Counted from the stretch's first letter, positions 54,224-64,000 are shown. The stretch is 64,000 bases of DNA from Sphingopyxis macrogoltabida (GCF_001314325.1 NZ_CP009429.1:3968501-4032500); one strand, 5' to 3'. Notes: generated from the letters alone by a model not told the origin. Translations and numbers: made by a program.

Positions 54224-55120
54224 TCAAAGATTGAAGCCGCGGACGACCTTCAGCGTTCCCGCCAAAGCCTCGATCAGGGCAACGGGACGCATTTCGCTGT
54301 CCCTTCCCCAATAGAGCCCGTCGTCCGTGCTACCCCCGGTCCAGACGCGACCCTGACGGATCGCCCCTGCCGCTTCCGGGGAAAGGTTCAGAGCCGGGAT
54401 GTCGACCAGCCCTACCTCGAGCGGCAGAAATATTTCTGATTGGGCGGCCCCTTGGCCGAAAGCGTTTAATTTGTCCAGCGAAATCGCCTGTTCGAGCGTG
54501 AAGGGCCCGGCTTTCGTGCGGCGCAGCATCGTGACGTGGCCGACGCTACCGACGGCATGGGCAATGTCGCGGGCGAGGCTGCGGATATAGGTGCCTTTGG
54601 AGACATGCGCGGTGAGGGTGATAGATTCAAGCCGCCCCTCTCCCGCATCGCCGCCCGCGCGCAGCGAATGGACAGTGACGGCCCGCGCCTTCATCTCGAC
54701 CGCTTCGCCTTTGCGGGCGCGGTCATAGGCGCGCTCGCCGTCGATCTTGATCGCCGAATAGGCCGGCGGCACCTGCTCGATCGGCCCGGTGAAGCGCGGC
54801 AGCACCGCCTCCACGTCGGCCAAGGTCGGCCGGATGTCACTCGTCGCGACAACCTCGCCCTCGGCATCGAGTCCTGCGGTCTCGGTCCCGAATGCAATCG
54901 TGAAGTCGTAAATCTTGCTGGCGTCGAGCATCCGGCCGCAGAGCTTGGTTGCCTCGCCGAGCGCAATCGGCAGCACGCCCGAGGCGAGCGGGTCGAGCGT
55001 CCCGCCGTGACCGACCTTGACCTTGCCCAGCCCCGCCTCGCGGCACACGCGCTTGACCGCGCCCACCGCCTGCGTCGATCCGAGCCCCACCGGTTTGTCG
55101 AGAATGATCCAGCCGTTCAT
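54224..55120 (-). CDS. truB: tRNA pseudouridine-55 synthase
   Basis: Makes the universal pseudouridine 55 in the T-loop of tRNA. Seen: [17 protein letters not shown], the catalytic Asp in [15 protein letters not shown], and [18 protein letters not shown]. At 298 residues it is normal length, with the C-terminal PUA-like part. It lies 25 bases before rpsO and 47 bases after a DUF6491 gene. In most genomes rbfA comes directly before truB; here an insert of about 4 kb splits them. Confidence 0.96.
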   Translation of the reverse strand: MNGWIILDKPVGLGSTQAVGAVKRVCREAGLGKVKVGHGGTLDPLASGVLPIALGEATKLCGRMLDASKIYDFTIAFGTETAGLDAEGEVVATSDIRPTLADVEAVLPRFTGPIEQVPPAYSAIKIDGERAYDRARKGEAVEMKARAVTVHSLRAGGDAGEGRLESITLTAHVSKGTYIRSLARDIAHAVGSVGHVTMLRRTKAGPFTLEQAISLDKLNAFGQGAAQSEIFLPLEVGLVDIPALNLSPEAAGAIRQGRVWTGGSTDDGLYWGRDSEMRPVALIEALAGTLKVVRGFNL

Positions 55121-55167
55121 CGCAGCGCCGCTAGGGCGCCGAGGCGGAGCTTGTCAATTTGGGCTTG

Positions 55168-55575
55168 TCAATTTTTGGCGGCCTTTTCGGCCTCGCGCGC
55201 CGCCTTTTGTTCTTCCTTCGTCGGCGGGGGCGCTGAGGTGACGAAGCTGGTCAGCATACAACGCTGGCCGCGCACGATCAGCGTCCCGAACTTGTCGAGC
55301 CGCGAGACGCCGCGCGTATCGACGCCGATCGCTTCGGCGAAGTCGAGATTGCGGCAGGTCCCGGCGAAGGTGCCGTAAAACCATTCGCCGCTGCGACCCT
55401 CGATCCAGATGCCGCGTTCGCGGTCGGCGCGCCAGTTGCGGATCGTGCTGTCGCTCGGGAAGGTGATGCTCGATTCGACGCCGAGCGCACGCGGCGCCTC
55501 AGCGGGCTCGGTGGCCGCCGCCGCAGAAAGGGGAAGCAGCATGGCGGCCAGGGAGAGTGCGAGTTTCTGTTTCAT
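55168..55575 (-). CDS. DUF6491-like secreted protein
   Basis: A 135-residue exported protein: signal peptide (KQKLALSLAAMLLPLSAAAA), then SSITFPSDSTIRNWRADRER, IWIEGRSGEWFYGTFAGTC, FAEAIGVDTRGVSRLDKFGT and VRGQRCMLTSF. The two Cys in the order CRNL and RCML fit the DUF6491 pattern and may pair. The tail is Lys/Glu/Ala-rich. Function unknown. The ATG at 55575 begins the signal directly. Confidence 0.8.
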   Translation of the reverse strand: MKQKLALSLAAMLLPLSAAAATEPAEAPRALGVESSITFPSDSTIRNWRADRERGIWIEGRSGEWFYGTFAGTCRNLDFAEAIGVDTRGVSRLDKFGTLIVRGQRCMLTSFVTSAPPPTKEEQKAAREAEKAAKN

Positions 55576-55619
55576 GGACGGCGGATAGCACAGCGAGTCT
55601 GAACCGGTGCTGACCCCTG

Positions 55620-56162
55620 CTACGAACGCGCGCGCCATTCCGCCGCCAACAACGACCACAGCCCGGTATCGCGGACATATCCGGTCCAGGTGATGCGTTC
55701 GGACCGCAGCACGCCTTCCTTCGTGCAACCGAGCTTGGCGACCGCCGCCTGGCTACGTTTGTTGCGCTCGTCGATGCGGAATTCGATGCGGCGGATGCCG
55801 GCGCCGAACGCATGGTCGAGCATCAGCCGCTTGACCCGCCCGTTGAAACCGGTGCCGCGCGCATCGGGATGGATATAGCTGTTGCCGATCTCGACCGTCT
55901 CCGCCGACCAGTCGGGGCGCAGATAGGCGGTCATTCCAACCAGCCGGTCGCCGTCGACGATCGCATAGGGCATGCGGGCATCGTGTCCGATCAGCGCGGT
56001 AAAGCTGGCATCGAAATGGTCGGGACCGAAACTCGACGAATAGATCGGCCAGATATCGGCGTCGGCGGCGCAGACGGCGCGCAGCGCCTCGCGATGCGTT
56101 TCCGCCAGCTTGACGAGGCGGAGGTCGCCATCCGCGAGTTCGACATAGAGACGGTCACGCAT
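55620..56162 (-). CDS. GNAT-family N-acetyltransferase (RimJ/RimL-like)
   Basis: A 180-residue acetyltransferase of the RimJ/RimL type: [60 protein letters not shown] (acetyl-CoA loop) and [20 protein letters not shown]. The RNxRSQxAxxKLG pattern is typical. It overlaps the tdk stop by eight bases, so they are coupled. Substrate unknown, perhaps a protein N-terminus or a small amine. Confidence 0.9.
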   Translation of the reverse strand: MRDRLYVELADGDLRLVKLAETHREALRAVCAADADIWPIYSSSFGPDHFDASFTALIGHDARMPYAIVDGDRLVGMTAYLRPDWSAETVEIGNSYIHPDARGTGFNGRVKRLMLDHAFGAGIRRIEFRIDERNKRSQAAVAKLGCTKEGVLRSERITWTGYVRDTGLWSLLAAEWRARS

Positions 56163-56757
56163 CGGCCAGCACCTTTGCTGCTTCGCGGCGCTTGGCCATG
56201 AAATGGCGCCGGCACATCGCGACATAACGATCGTTGCCGCCGATCTCGGTCTGCGCCCCTTCGACCACGGCGCGGCCATTTTCATCGACGCGCAGGTTCA
56301 TCGTCGCCTTGCGTCCGCACTCGCACACCGCCTTCAATTCGACGAGCGCATCGGCGATGCCGAGCAGCGCCGCCGAGCCGGGAAACAGTGCCGCCGAAAA
56401 ATCGGTGCGCAGGCCGTAGCAGAGCACCGGGATATTCGCCTCGTCGGCGAGCCGGGCGAGCTGGAAGACTTGTTCGCGCGACAGGAATTGCGCCTCGTCG
56501 ACGAGGATGCAGGCCAGCGGGCGTTGCCGGTTTTCCGCATTCGCCGCTTCCCACAGGTCGCTGTCGGGGTCGAATTTATGCGCCTCGGCCATCAGCCCGA
56601 TCCGGCTTGTCACCTGTCCGGCGCCGTAACGGTCGTCGAGCGCCGCGGTCCACAGCATCGTTTCCATGCCGCGCTCGCGATAATTGAAATCCGCCTGCAG
56701 CAGCGTCGTCGATTTGCCGGCGTTCATGCTGGCATAGTAGAAATAGAGCTTGGCCAT
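56155..56757 (-). CDS. tdk: Thymidine kinase, type II
   Basis: Salvage enzyme that phosphorylates thymidine, tetrameric in this class. Walker [13 protein letters not shown] (9-20), the catalytic Glu in LVDEAQFL, and the zinc Cys pairs CECGRK and CRRH (a His replaces the last Cys) are seen, plus the lasso region. It is 200 residues from the ATG at 56757; one seven codons upstream lacks a ribosome site. It is divergent from the acyltransferase gene. Confidence 0.95.
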   Translation of the reverse strand: MAKLYFYYASMNAGKSTTLLQADFNYRERGMETMLWTAALDDRYGAGQVTSRIGLMAEAHKFDPDSDLWEAANAENRQRPLACILVDEAQFLSREQVFQLARLADEANIPVLCYGLRTDFSAALFPGSAALLGIADALVELKAVCECGRKATMNLRVDENGRAVVEGAQTEIGGNDRYVAMCRRHFMAKRREAAKVLADA

Positions 56758-56834
56758 GGGTGGGAGATACCGCGCCATTCCCTCTCCGTCACCCCGATCT
56801 GTGAGCGCAGCTTGACTCGCCCACCGCCGCTGTC

Positions 56835-56859
56835 ATGCTGCATCCAAAGAGTGCAGCAT
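56835..56859 (+). promoter_or_regulatory. Perfect palindrome upstream of the acyltransferase gene
   Basis: ATGCTGCA, nine bases, TGCAGCAT: an 8-bp perfect inverted repeat 21 bases before the ATG at 56881, in the region shared with tdk. It could be a repressor operator or a hairpin near the ribosome site. Confidence 0.5.
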
Positions 56860-56880
56860 ATTCAGTGGGGAGAGCTGCGA

Positions 56881-58308
56881 ATGCGCCTGATGCCGGTCAG
56901 CGATGCGATGTTCCTGGTGGGCGAGAGCCGCGAGATGCCGATGCATATCGGCGGCATCAATCTCTACACCTTGCCCGAAGGGGTCGACGAGACCGAGTGG
57001 CTCAACGAACAGCTCGCGCTGCTCCGGCAATCCGAAGGGCTGCGGCGCCCGTTCAGCGAGGTGCTGAAGCTCACCCCGCTCGGCCAATATGGCCCGATCC
57101 GCCTCGAACCCGACCGCGACATCGACATGCATTACCATGTCCGTGCCTCGGCGCTGCCCAAGCCGGGGCGCTATCGCGAGATGTTCGAACTCGCCTCGCG
57201 GCTCCATTCGGGACTGCTCGACCGCACCCGGCCCTTGTGGGAGATCACCCTGATCTCGGGCTTGCCCAATCGCCAGATCGCGACCTTCAAGAAGGTCCAT
57301 CATGCGCTGATGGACGGCGCGGCGAGCATCCATTTCTACAATTCGATGTTGTCGGCGGACCCGAAGGAGCGGCGCGCCGCGTCGCCGCTGTCGGTCGAGG
57401 CCTATGAAGCGTATAAACGCCAGTTCCCGGCACCGAAGAAACCGCCGCGCCCCAACCTGATGGACATCAAGGCGATCGGCGATTTCCTGAAGGAGCAATG
57501 GGGCAACAGCGTTGGCGTGACCAAGGCGATGAACCAATATCTCGCCGCGATGTTCGGCCTTGGCGGCGACGGGCTGGTCACGCCCTTCGCCGGGGTACCG
57601 CGTACCAGCTTCAACCGCAACATTACCGGCGCGCGGCGCTTCGTCGCGCAAAGCTGGTCGCTGGAGCGCGTGCGTGCGGTCGGCAAGGCCTATGACGGAA
57701 CGATCAACGACGCGGTGCTCGGCATGTGCGCGGGCGCGATGCGCAAATATCTGCAATCGCTGAACGAGCTACCAGACAAGCCGCTGAAAGCCATGGCGCC
57801 GGTGTCGATCCGGCCGAAGGACGATATCGATTCGGGCAATTCGGTCGCGTCGGTGACCGCCAATCTCGCGACGCATATCGACGATCCGGCGACACGCATG
57901 GCGATGATCCAGGAATCGATGAACTCCGCCAAGGCGCAGCTCCGCGCGATGACCGCGGGGCAGATCCAGCTCTATACGGCGATCACGAGCTTCCCGATGA
58001 TGCTGACCGCACTGACACGCACCGCCGACAAATTCCCGGCGTACAGCGTAACGATTTCGAACGTTCCCGGCCCGCGCGAGCAGATGTACTGGAACGGCGC
58101 GCGGCTCGACGGCATGTATCCCGCGAGCATCCCCGTCGACGGCATGGCGATGAACATCACGCAGGTGTCGAATTTCAAGAATATCGACTTCGGCATCACC
58201 GCCTGCCGGCGGAGCGTGCCGCATGCGCAGCGGATGATCGATTATCTGGAGGAAGCGCTGGTCGAACTGGAGCAGGCAGCGGGGATTAAAATGCCGAAGG
58301 CGAAATAG
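56881..58308 (+). CDS. Wax ester synthase / diacylglycerol acyltransferase family protein
   Basis: A 475-residue WS/DGAT-family enzyme that joins acyl-CoA to a fatty alcohol or diacylglycerol. The catalytic motif HHALMDG (H140-H141-x3-D145-G146) is intact, with the family start MRLMPVSDAMFLVGESREMP and the later NDAVLGMCAGAMR, VPGPREQMYWNGARL and GVGLNITVS-like GMAMNITQVSNF. GGGGAG precedes the ATG. It points to neutral-lipid storage or lipid remodelling; the product is not known. It is read rightward within a leftward cluster. Confidence 0.92.
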   Translation: MRLMPVSDAMFLVGESREMPMHIGGINLYTLPEGVDETEWLNEQLALLRQSEGLRRPFSEVLKLTPLGQYGPIRLEPDRDIDMHYHVRASALPKPGRYREMFELASRLHSGLLDRTRPLWEITLISGLPNRQIATFKKVHHALMDGAASIHFYNSMLSADPKERRAASPLSVEAYEAYKRQFPAPKKPPRPNLMDIKAIGDFLKEQWGNSVGVTKAMNQYLAAMFGLGGDGLVTPFAGVPRTSFNRNITGARRFVAQSWSLERVRAVGKAYDGTINDAVLGMCAGAMRKYLQSLNELPDKPLKAMAPVSIRPKDDIDSGNSVASVTANLATHIDDPATRMAMIQESMNSAKAQLRAMTAGQIQLYTAITSFPMMLTALTRTADKFPAYSVTISNVPGPREQMYWNGARLDGMYPASIPVDGMAMNITQVSNFKNIDFGITACRRSVPHAQRMIDYLEEALVELEQAAGIKMPKAK

Positions 58309-58320
58309 ACGCCCGCAGCG

Positions 58321-59076
58321 TCAGAATGCCGAATAGGGACCGTCGGTCGGGAAATCCCATTTGCCCTCGTCTGCGAGCAGACGGATCGAGTCTGCGACAA
58401 CTGCGCCGGTGTCGACATCCGAGATCATCAGGAACGGTTTCCATTGCTTGTCGGCAGGAATCGGGACCGACATGTCGCCATAGAAAACGCACATGTCGGG
58501 GCGCGTCGCATAGACCCAAGCGAGCCGCCGCCCATCGCGCGACCATCTGACGCCGCTGCCGGAAGCCTCCATTTTGTCGACGGGAAGGCACGGCGAAACG
58601 CGGTGCGCTTGCGCAAGCCCGGCATCCAGATGACGCCGATGCTCCACGATTCCGGACGGCGTCACCTGAAACACACGCGGCTGCTCCAGGCCCGACCCGA
58701 TCCAATGATTGATCAGGAACCAGTCGCGCCGCGGCGACCATCGCAGCACGAACGGCATGCTGTCATTGAGAGCAGGGATCGAACCGATGATTCGCCCGTG
58801 CGCATCCTCGATCCGAACGTCGTAGATTTCCTGTTCGCCGCCGGTGGGCGGCGTCTGAACGACCTTCCAGCGTCCGTCGGGCGACGTCGCCGATCGCGGA
58901 CATATCACCATGAACTGCACGCTGCCGTCAGGATTGGCGCCGCTATTGTTGCAATCGGCATCGAGCGCGCCCCGCGCCACATGCCATTCTTGCTCGCCGC
59001 CGGACAGCGACACGCCGAGAGCCACCGCGATCGCGATCAGGGTCGCACTGACCACCGCGATCCAGCGGCCCATCAT
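58321..59076 (-). CDS. Hypothetical exported protein with WD40-like strand pattern
   Basis: A 251-residue protein I do not recognise. An N-terminal hydrophobic stretch ([21 protein letters not shown], in part) acts as anchor or signal. The rest has repeated strand-turn units ([31 protein letters not shown]), as in TolB-like or WD40-like beta-propellers, although too short for a full propeller. Four Cys may pair. Its start overlaps the rbfA stop by four bases. Base composition is a little less GC-rich than rbfA. Confidence 0.6.
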   Translation of the reverse strand: MMGRWIAVVSATLIAIAVALGVSLSGGEQEWHVARGALDADCNNSGANPDGSVQFMVICPRSATSPDGRWKVVQTPPTGGEQEIYDVRIEDAHGRIIGSIPALNDSMPFVLRWSPRRDWFLINHWIGSGLEQPRVFQVTPSGIVEHRRHLDAGLAQAHRVSPCLPVDKMEASGSGVRWSRDGRRLAWVYATRPDMCVFYGDMSVPIPADKQWKPFLMISDVDTGAVVADSIRLLADEGKWDFPTDGPYSAF

Positions 59077-59474
59077 TCCGGATCCCCGCCCCCCAGATCG
59101 CGCAGCACCTTCGGATCGCGTAGCAGCTGATCGATATGGCTCGCCTCGTCGAAGCTTTCGTCGGCGAGGAATTTGAGCTTCGCGGCATATTTCATGCGGA
59201 TGCGATGCGCGACCTCGCGCTGCAGATAGGCGGTGTTGGTGCGCAGCGCCTTGAGCACCGCCGCCTCATCCTTGCCGAGCAGCGGTTTCACAAACACCGT
59301 TGCGTGGCGGAGGTCAGGCGACATGCGCACCTCGGTCACGCTGACCGGATGCGTCGCCAGCACATCGTCGTGCACGTCGCCGCGCGCGAGGATTTCGCTC
59401 AGCACATGACGCACCTGCTCGCCCACGCGCAGCACGCGCACCGACGGGCCCTGGGGTTGTTCCTTATGCCGCAT
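59073..59474 (-). CDS. rbfA: 30S ribosome-binding factor A
   Basis: Assembly factor that helps mature the 5' end of 16S rRNA, important in the cold. KH-like fold: [40 protein letters not shown] and [19 protein letters not shown]. The 133-residue length is normal. It comes 52 bases after infB, with a strong hairpin just before its ribosome site AAGGA, and overlaps the unknown gene at 58321-59076. Confidence 0.95.
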   Translation of the reverse strand: MRHKEQPQGPSVRVLRVGEQVRHVLSEILARGDVHDDVLATHPVSVTEVRMSPDLRHATVFVKPLLGKDEAAVLKALRTNTAYLQREVAHRIRMKYAAKLKFLADESFDEASHIDQLLRDPKVLRDLGGGDPE

Positions 59475-59487
59475 CTATCGATTCCTT

Positions 59488-59516
59488 CCGCGTCCCCGCA
59501 CCGGCGGGGAACGCGG
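59488..59516 (-). other. Hairpin between infB and rbfA
   Basis: A 12-bp GC-rich stem (CCGCGTCCCCGC with a one-base bulge in the other arm, 4-base loop) lies just before the AAGGA ribosome site of rbfA. With no T-run it is more likely a stability or translation-control element. Confidence 0.5.
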
Positions 59517-59526
59517 GGGTTTTCAA

Positions 59527-62070
59527 TTACAGCGTCCGTTCGCGCAGCTCGACCTCGAAGACTTCGAGGTGGTCGCCCGGCTTGATGTCGTTGGTATCGG
59601 CCAGCACGACACCGCATTCCAGACCGGCGCGCACTTCGGCGACGTCGTCCTTGAAACGGCGCAGCGACGCGATCGTCGTCGCCGAGACGATGACGTCGTC
59701 GCGGGTGAGACGCGCGTGGAGGCCCTTGCGGATCGACCCTTCGAGCACGAGCAGGCCGGCGGCCTTGTCGCGCTTGCCGGCCGGGAAGACTTCCTTGACC
59801 TCGGCGCGGCCGACGACGTTTTCGATGCGTTCCGGACCGAGCTCGCCCGCCATCTCCTTCGCCACGTCGGCGGTCAGGTGATAGATGACGTCATAGTACA
59901 TGAAGCGCACTTTTTCGCGCGCCGCGATTTCGCGCGCCTTGGCGTTCGGACGGACGTTGAAGCCGATGATCGGCGCACCGGTCGACGCCGCGCGCGTCAC
60001 ATCGCTTTCGGTGATCGCACCGGCACCCGACAGGAGCACGCGGACGCGGATCTCGTCGGTCGACAGCTTGTTGAGCGCATTGACGATCGCCTCGACGCTG
60101 CCCTGCACATCGCCTTTGACGATGACCGGATATTCGATGACGTTCGCCTTGTCGGCGAGCGCCGAGAACATGCCTTCGAGGCTGACCGGCGCCTGTTCGG
60201 TGCGCTTGCGGGTCGCCTGTTCCTGACGATAGGCGGCGACCTCGCGGGCACGCGCCTCATTTTCGACGACGGTCAGCGTGTCGCCGGCCATCGGCACCCC
60301 GCCGAGACCGAGCACTTCGACCGGCATCGACGGCGTCGCCTGCTTGATCTGCTTGCCATGGTCGTCGACGAGCGCGCGGACGCGGCCGCTTTCGGCGCCG
60401 CAGACGAAGATGTCGCCGACCTTCAGCGTCCCGCGACGGACGAGAATCGTCGCGACGGGGCCGCGGCCCTTGTCGAGCTTTGCCTCGATCACCGTGCCTT
60501 CGGCGGCGCGGTCGGGGTTCGCCTTCAGCTCCATGATCTCGGCCTGCAGCGCGATCGCGTCGAGCAGCTTGTCGAGGCCGGTCTTCTTGAGCGCCGAGAC
60601 TTCGACATTCTGGACGTCGCCGCCCATTTCCTCGACCACCAGCTCGTGCTCGAGCAGGCGTTCGCGGACGCGCTGCGGGTTGGCGCCGTCCTTGTCGACC
60701 TTGTTGATTGCGACGATGATCGGCACCCCGGCCGCCTTCGCATGGTGGATCGCCTCGATCGACTGCGGCTTCAGCCCGTCGTCGGCCGCGACCACCAGGA
60801 TGACGATGTCGGTGACATTGGCACCGCGCTGGCGCATGTCGGAGAAGGCTTCGTGGCCCGGCGTGTCGAGGAAGGTGATGACGCTGCCGTCATTCGCTTT
60901 CACCTGATAGGCGCCGATATGCTGGGTGATGCCGCCGGCCTCGCCCGCCTGCACATTCGCGCCGCGCAGCGCGTCGAGCAGGCTGGTCTTGCCGTGGTCG
61001 ACATGGCCCATGATCGTGACCACCGGGGCGCGCGGCTTGAGCTGCGCGGCATCGTCGACATCCTCGTCGTGGCGAATGTCGATATCGGCTTCGCTGACGC
61101 GCTTGATCTCGTGCCCGAACTCGGTGACGAGCAGTTCGGCGGTGTCCTGATCGATCGCCTGATTGATCGTGACCGGGCTGCCCATCTTGAACAGCGCCTT
61201 GACCAGATCGCTGCCCTTTTCGGCCATGCGGTTGGCGAGTTCCTGTACCGTGATCGATTCGGGAACGACGACTTCGCGGACCTGCTTCTCGCGCGGACCC
61301 GACGAGGTCATGTGCGAGCGCTTTTCCTTTTCGCGGGCGCGTTTCAGCGCCGCGAGGCTGCGCGCGCGGGCGCCCTCGTCCTCGTTGAGCGCGCGCGTGA
61401 CGGTCAGCTTGCCCGACTGGCGGCGATTGTCGGTGCCGCGGTTCGCCTTCGGCTCGGGGCGCTTGGGTTCGGGGCGCTTGGGCGCCTCGACGGGCGTGAA
61501 GCGGCGCGGCGCAGGAGCGGCGCTGGTGGTCGCAGGACGCGGCGCAGCCTCGGCCTGCGGCTCGGCGGCTGCGGCGGGGGCTTCGGGTACGGCCGGTTCG
61601 GCAGCAGCCGGCGCCGGAGCGGGTTCGTCCGCCTTGGCGGCCGCCTGTTCGACACGCGCTTCGGCCCGCGCCTTTTCTTCCTCGGCAGCGCGCGCGCGCG
61701 CCGCTTCGTCGCGGCGGCGATTTTCCTCGAGCGCCGCCATGCGGGCCTCTTCGGCTTCGCGGAGCAACTGCGCCTGGCGTTCCTGACGCGACATCAGGCT
61801 GTCGGACTCGGTCGCGCGCGGCGCCGCAGGCTTGGGCGCCGGGGCGGGTGCCGGGGCGGGCGCGGGCGCCGGAGCGGCCTGAACCTCTTCGACCTCGGGC
61901 GCCGGAGCGGCTTCGCCCGGACGACCGAGCACGCGGCGGCGCTTCACCTCGACCACCACCGTGTTGCGGCGTCCGTGGCTGAACTGCTGCTGCACCTGCC
62001 CGGCCTCGACCGTCCGCTTCAGCCCCAGAGGCTTGCGGGTAAGGGTCGGTTTGTCCTGTTCGTCACTCAT
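59527..62070 (-). CDS. infB: Translation initiation factor IF-2
   Basis: GTPase that places initiator tRNA on the small subunit and drives subunit joining. A long low-complexity N-terminus (about 60-240, Ala/Pro/Glu/Arg-rich with [12 protein letters not shown] runs), the IF2N motif ([20 protein letters not shown]), the G domain with [14 protein letters not shown] (G1), DTPGHEAF (G3) and [10 protein letters not shown] (G4), and domains II to IV follow. It is 847 residues, normal for the group. It lies 17 bases after the YlxR-like gene. Confidence 0.97.
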   Translation of the reverse strand: MSDEQDKPTLTRKPLGLKRTVEAGQVQQQFSHGRRNTVVVEVKRRRVLGRPGEAAPAPEVEEVQAAPAPAPAPAPAPAPKPAAPRATESDSLMSRQERQAQLLREAEEARMAALEENRRRDEAARARAAEEEKARAEARVEQAAAKADEPAPAPAAAEPAVPEAPAAAAEPQAEAAPRPATTSAAPAPRRFTPVEAPKRPEPKRPEPKANRGTDNRRQSGKLTVTRALNEDEGARARSLAALKRAREKEKRSHMTSSGPREKQVREVVVPESITVQELANRMAEKGSDLVKALFKMGSPVTINQAIDQDTAELLVTEFGHEIKRVSEADIDIRHDEDVDDAAQLKPRAPVVTIMGHVDHGKTSLLDALRGANVQAGEAGGITQHIGAYQVKANDGSVITFLDTPGHEAFSDMRQRGANVTDIVILVVAADDGLKPQSIEAIHHAKAAGVPIIVAINKVDKDGANPQRVRERLLEHELVVEEMGGDVQNVEVSALKKTGLDKLLDAIALQAEIMELKANPDRAAEGTVIEAKLDKGRGPVATILVRRGTLKVGDIFVCGAESGRVRALVDDHGKQIKQATPSMPVEVLGLGGVPMAGDTLTVVENEARAREVAAYRQEQATRKRTEQAPVSLEGMFSALADKANVIEYPVIVKGDVQGSVEAIVNALNKLSTDEIRVRVLLSGAGAITESDVTRAASTGAPIIGFNVRPNAKAREIAAREKVRFMYYDVIYHLTADVAKEMAGELGPERIENVVGRAEVKEVFPAGKRDKAAGLLVLEGSIRKGLHARLTRDDVIVSATTIASLRRFKDDVAEVRAGLECGVVLADTNDIKPGDHLEVFEVELRERTL

Positions 62071-62087
62071 CGAAAACCATCATTCCT

Positions 62088-62858
62088 TCAAAACGCGTCC
62101 GAAGCGGCGGTGCCAGCAGGCGCCGTCCCTGTTTTTTCCTCGCCGGCGGGCGGCGGGGCAAGCGGATCGGAATCGCGGTTGGCCGCGTCCCTACTCCATC
62201 CTGTGAAAAACTGCCAGCGGCTCAAATGCGCCAGCACCCGGTCCGCCGCGCGGGCGTCCGTAATCGCCAGATGCACCGCATTCTCGCGGCCCAATGCCAT
62301 AGATAGGGTGTGCCGGTCCACCGGCAAGACCTGGCCCTCGCGGCCCGAGCCCTCGTCATCCTCGCCGACGCGCCACGCCTGCGCCAGTTTCTTGCGACCA
62401 TCCTCGCCCGCGTCGCTGGCGTGGAGCAACAGCCGGACCTGTCCGCGCCGCGCCGCCTGCTCGATCTTTTCGTTGCCGCTGATCAGCGTTCCCGAGCGGG
62501 ATTCAAGCCCCAGCCGGTCGAGCGTCGCGCGCCGAAGCTGTGCCTCGATCCGCTCGCCCAGATCGTCGGGGATGGTGAACTGACCCTCGTGCAGCGCACG
62601 CGCTAGCCCGCCTTTCAGCTTGCCCTTCGCCTGCGCGGTTTCGAGGTCGGCGCGCGACACGCCGATCCACGCGCCGCGTCCCGGCGCCTTGCCATGCACG
62701 TCGGGCGCGACGCTGCCGTCGGGGCCGAGCGCCAGACGCACGAGCTGCTCCGCCGGCGAAACCTCGCCGGTGAGGACGCAGCGCCGCTCGGGCACATGCT
62801 GGCCGCGCCCCTTTGCGCGGTCGGTTTCGGTCAGCTGATCATTGCGCGGGGTCCGCAT
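62088..62858 (-). CDS. YlxR (DUF448) / L7Ae-type RNA-binding fusion protein
   Basis: A 256-residue protein. The N-terminal YlxR domain (about 22-95) has ERRCVLTGE and the GRGAWIG motif. After a linker comes an L7Ae/L30e-like part (about 120-235; SGNEKIEQAARRGQVRLLLH, in part, and the AVHLAITDARAADRVLA end), corresponding to YlxQ. The tail is Pro/Ala-rich. YlxR helps control RNase P or transcription in other bacteria. It overlaps nusA by 20 bases and precedes infB. Confidence 0.88.
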   Translation of the reverse strand: MRTPRNDQLTETDRAKGRGQHVPERRCVLTGEVSPAEQLVRLALGPDGSVAPDVHGKAPGRGAWIGVSRADLETAQAKGKLKGGLARALHEGQFTIPDDLGERIEAQLRRATLDRLGLESRSGTLISGNEKIEQAARRGQVRLLLHASDAGEDGRKKLAQAWRVGEDDEGSGREGQVLPVDRHTLSMALGRENAVHLAITDARAADRVLAHLSRWQFFTGWSRDAANRDSDPLAPPPAGEEKTGTAPAGTAASDAF

Positions 62859-64000
62859 CGGCGGCCTCCCCGTTTTGCGGCTCCGCCGCGGGCCCGGCTT
62901 GCGCTGCTTCGGCTGCAGGTTCGTCTTCGAACCAGTGCGCACGCGCCGCCATGATGATCTCGTTGCCCTGCTCTTCGCTGAGGCCATATTCGCCGAGCAC
63001 GCCGCCCTTGTCCTCGGCGCGTTCGCCGCGCGGCGGGCCGCGACGGTTGTCGGTGCGCTTCTTGGCGATCAGTTCGTCGGTCGCGAGGTCGGCGAGGTCG
63101 TCGAGCGTCTTGATCCCCGCCTTGCCGAGCACGACGAGCATGGCTTCGGTCAGGTGCGGAATATCGGCCAGATCGTCCTCGACCCCGAGCCCGCGGCGTT
63201 CCTGACGCGAGGCTTCCTCGCGGCGTTCGAGCGCTTCGGTCGCGCGGCTCTGCAGCTCCTGCGCCAGTTCGTCGTCAAAGCCTTCGATGCTCGCGAGTTC
63301 GTCGATACCGACATAGGCGACTTCCTCGAGTTCGCCGAAGCCTTCGGCGACGAGCAGCTGCGCGAGCGTTTCGTCGACGTCGAGTTCTTCCTGGAACATC
63401 GTCGAGCGTTCGACGAATTCGCGCTGGCGCTTCTCGCTCGCGTCGGCTTCGGTCATGATGTCGATCTGGCTGCCGGTGAGCTGGCTGGCGAGACGGACAT
63501 TCTGGCCGCGGCGACCGATGGCGAGGCTGAGCTGGTCGTCGGGAACGACGACTTCGATGCGGCTGTCGTCCTCGTCGATGACGACGCGCTGGACCGTTGC
63601 GGGCTGGAGCGCGTTGACGACGAAGGTCGCCGTGTCTTCCGACCAGGGAATGATGTCGATCTTTTCGCCCTGCATTTCCTGGACGACCGCCTGCACGCGG
63701 CTGCCCTTCATGCCGACGCAGGCGCCGACGGGATCGATGCTGCCGTCATAGCTGATGACGCCGATCTTGGCGCGCGAACCCGGGTCGCGGGCGGCCGCCT
63801 TGATCTCGATGATGCCGTCGTAGATTTCGGGCACTTCCTGCGCGAACAGCTTCTTCATGAAGTCGGGGTGCGCGCGGCTGAGGAAAATCTGCGGGCCGCG
63901 GGTTTCGCTGCGCACCGACAGGATCAAAGCGCGGACGCGGTCGCCGACGCGCATCAGTTCGCGCGGGATCTGCTGGTCGCGGCGGATGACGCCCTCGGCG
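62839..64000 (-). CDS. nusA: Transcription termination/antitermination protein NusA (partial, 5' end outside window)
   Basis: NusA binds RNA polymerase and RNA and affects pausing, termination and antitermination. The 3' part is present: the S1 domain end ([20 protein letters not shown]), KH1 and KH2 domains ([38 protein letters not shown]) and two C-terminal acidic repeats ([20 protein letters not shown] and [20 protein letters not shown]). The frame stays open to base 64000 (codons [15 protein letters not shown] before this), so the start lies outside. The last 30 residues are Ala/Glu-rich. Confidence 0.96.
   Translation of the reverse strand, partial: AEGVIRRDQQIPRELMRVGDRVRALILSVRSETRGPQIFLSRAHPDFMKKLFAQEVPEIYDGIIEIKAAARDPGSRAKIGVISYDGSIDPVGACVGMKGSRVQAVVQEMQGEKIDIIPWSEDTATFVVNALQPATVQRVVIDEDDSRIEVVVPDDQLSLAIGRRGQNVRLASQLTGSQIDIMTEADASEKRQREFVERSTMFQEELDVDETLAQLLVAEGFGELEEVAYVGIDELASIEGFDDELAQELQSRATEALERREEASRQERRGLGVEDDLADIPHLTEAMLVVLGKAGIKTLDDLADLATDELIAKKRTDNRRGPPRGERAEDKGGVLGEYGLSEEQGNEIIMAARAHWFEDEPAAEAAQAGPAAEPQNGEAADADPAQ

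Noticed and set aside
51442..54234. A 930-codon open frame opposite pnp and rpsO
   Set aside because: It spans two well-supported genes on the other strand and has no ribosome site or known domain; it is a codon-bias shadow.
59569..62583. A 1004-codon open frame opposite infB
   Set aside because: It is the mirror of infB and the YlxR-like gene in high-GC DNA, with Arg/Asp/Ala-rich low-complexity translation and no family motif.

Overview
The window is a GC-rich stretch of a bacterial chromosome, packed with genes. It looks like an alphaproteobacterium of the Sphingomonadaceae, most like Sphingopyxis; family is fairly sure, genus is my inference. Reasons: a CtrA cell-cycle regulator with a TTAA-N7-TTAAC box in front of it, rpsM-rpsK-rpoA with no rpsD between them, a COQ7-type ubiquinone hydroxylase, an sdhC-sdhD-sdhA block, PilZ proteins, a DUF6491 protein, and the general style of the protein sequences. 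I see no tRNA or rRNA gene, insertion sequence, prophage or CRISPR array, and no gap over 300 bases lacks a gene.

Layout. 1-2000: rpsM, rpsK and the start of rpoA, read leftward from their own promoter. 2000-13000: mostly leftward housekeeping genes (cysQ-like phosphatase, pmbA, coq7, dsbB, ctpA, an EnvC-type amidase activator, rlmH, rsfS, nadD, proA) plus several unknown membrane or secreted proteins. 13000-17450: rightward genes, namely a DUF3667 membrane protein, a PhoD-type phosphatase, and an ArsR-SRPBCC-DUF1801-DUF1801 operon behind a promoter holding two palindromic operators. 17500-25500: small enzymes (2-oxoglutarate oxygenase, EVE protein, divergent SRAP protein, ArfB, RluA-type synthase, DODA dioxygenase, AzoR, pirin), a divergent LysR regulator, and ctrA. 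25500-30500: PilZ protein, succinate dehydrogenase without sdhB, and alanine dehydrogenase. 30500-34500: the divergent Lrp-type regulator, a soluble globin-coupled chemotaxis receptor, an SDR and prmA. 34400-42500: phenylalanine hydroxylase, modABC, a DUF2946/TonB-receptor/PepSY metal-uptake operon and a sterol-desaturase-family protein. 42600-48700: a tightly overlapping leftward chain bamD-recN-(orphan)-(GNAT)-(ABM)-ligA. 48800-51140: secreted cyclophilin and M28 peptidase. 51400-64000: the classical nusA-ylxR-infB-rbfA ... truB-rpsO-pnp translation/RNA cluster, split by about 4 kb holding tdk, a GNAT, a DUF6491 protein, a wax-ester-synthase-type acyltransferase and an unknown protein.

The most unusual feature is a set of seven intergenic palindromes of at least five sequence families, each sitting right at the 3' end of a gene. 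One is a 144-bp element present twice, 34 kb apart, with only two differences, each time between convergent genes. Two others share a distinctive loop and form near-perfect 25- and 33-bp stems. Other points worth a look are a SRAP/YedK protein without its catalytic Cys2 and Glu, the twin-operator ArsR operon, an 8-bp perfect inverted repeat before the acyltransferase gene, and the globin-coupled receptor. I did not find a clearly new multi-gene system such as a defence island or a biosynthetic cluster, and I do not claim one.
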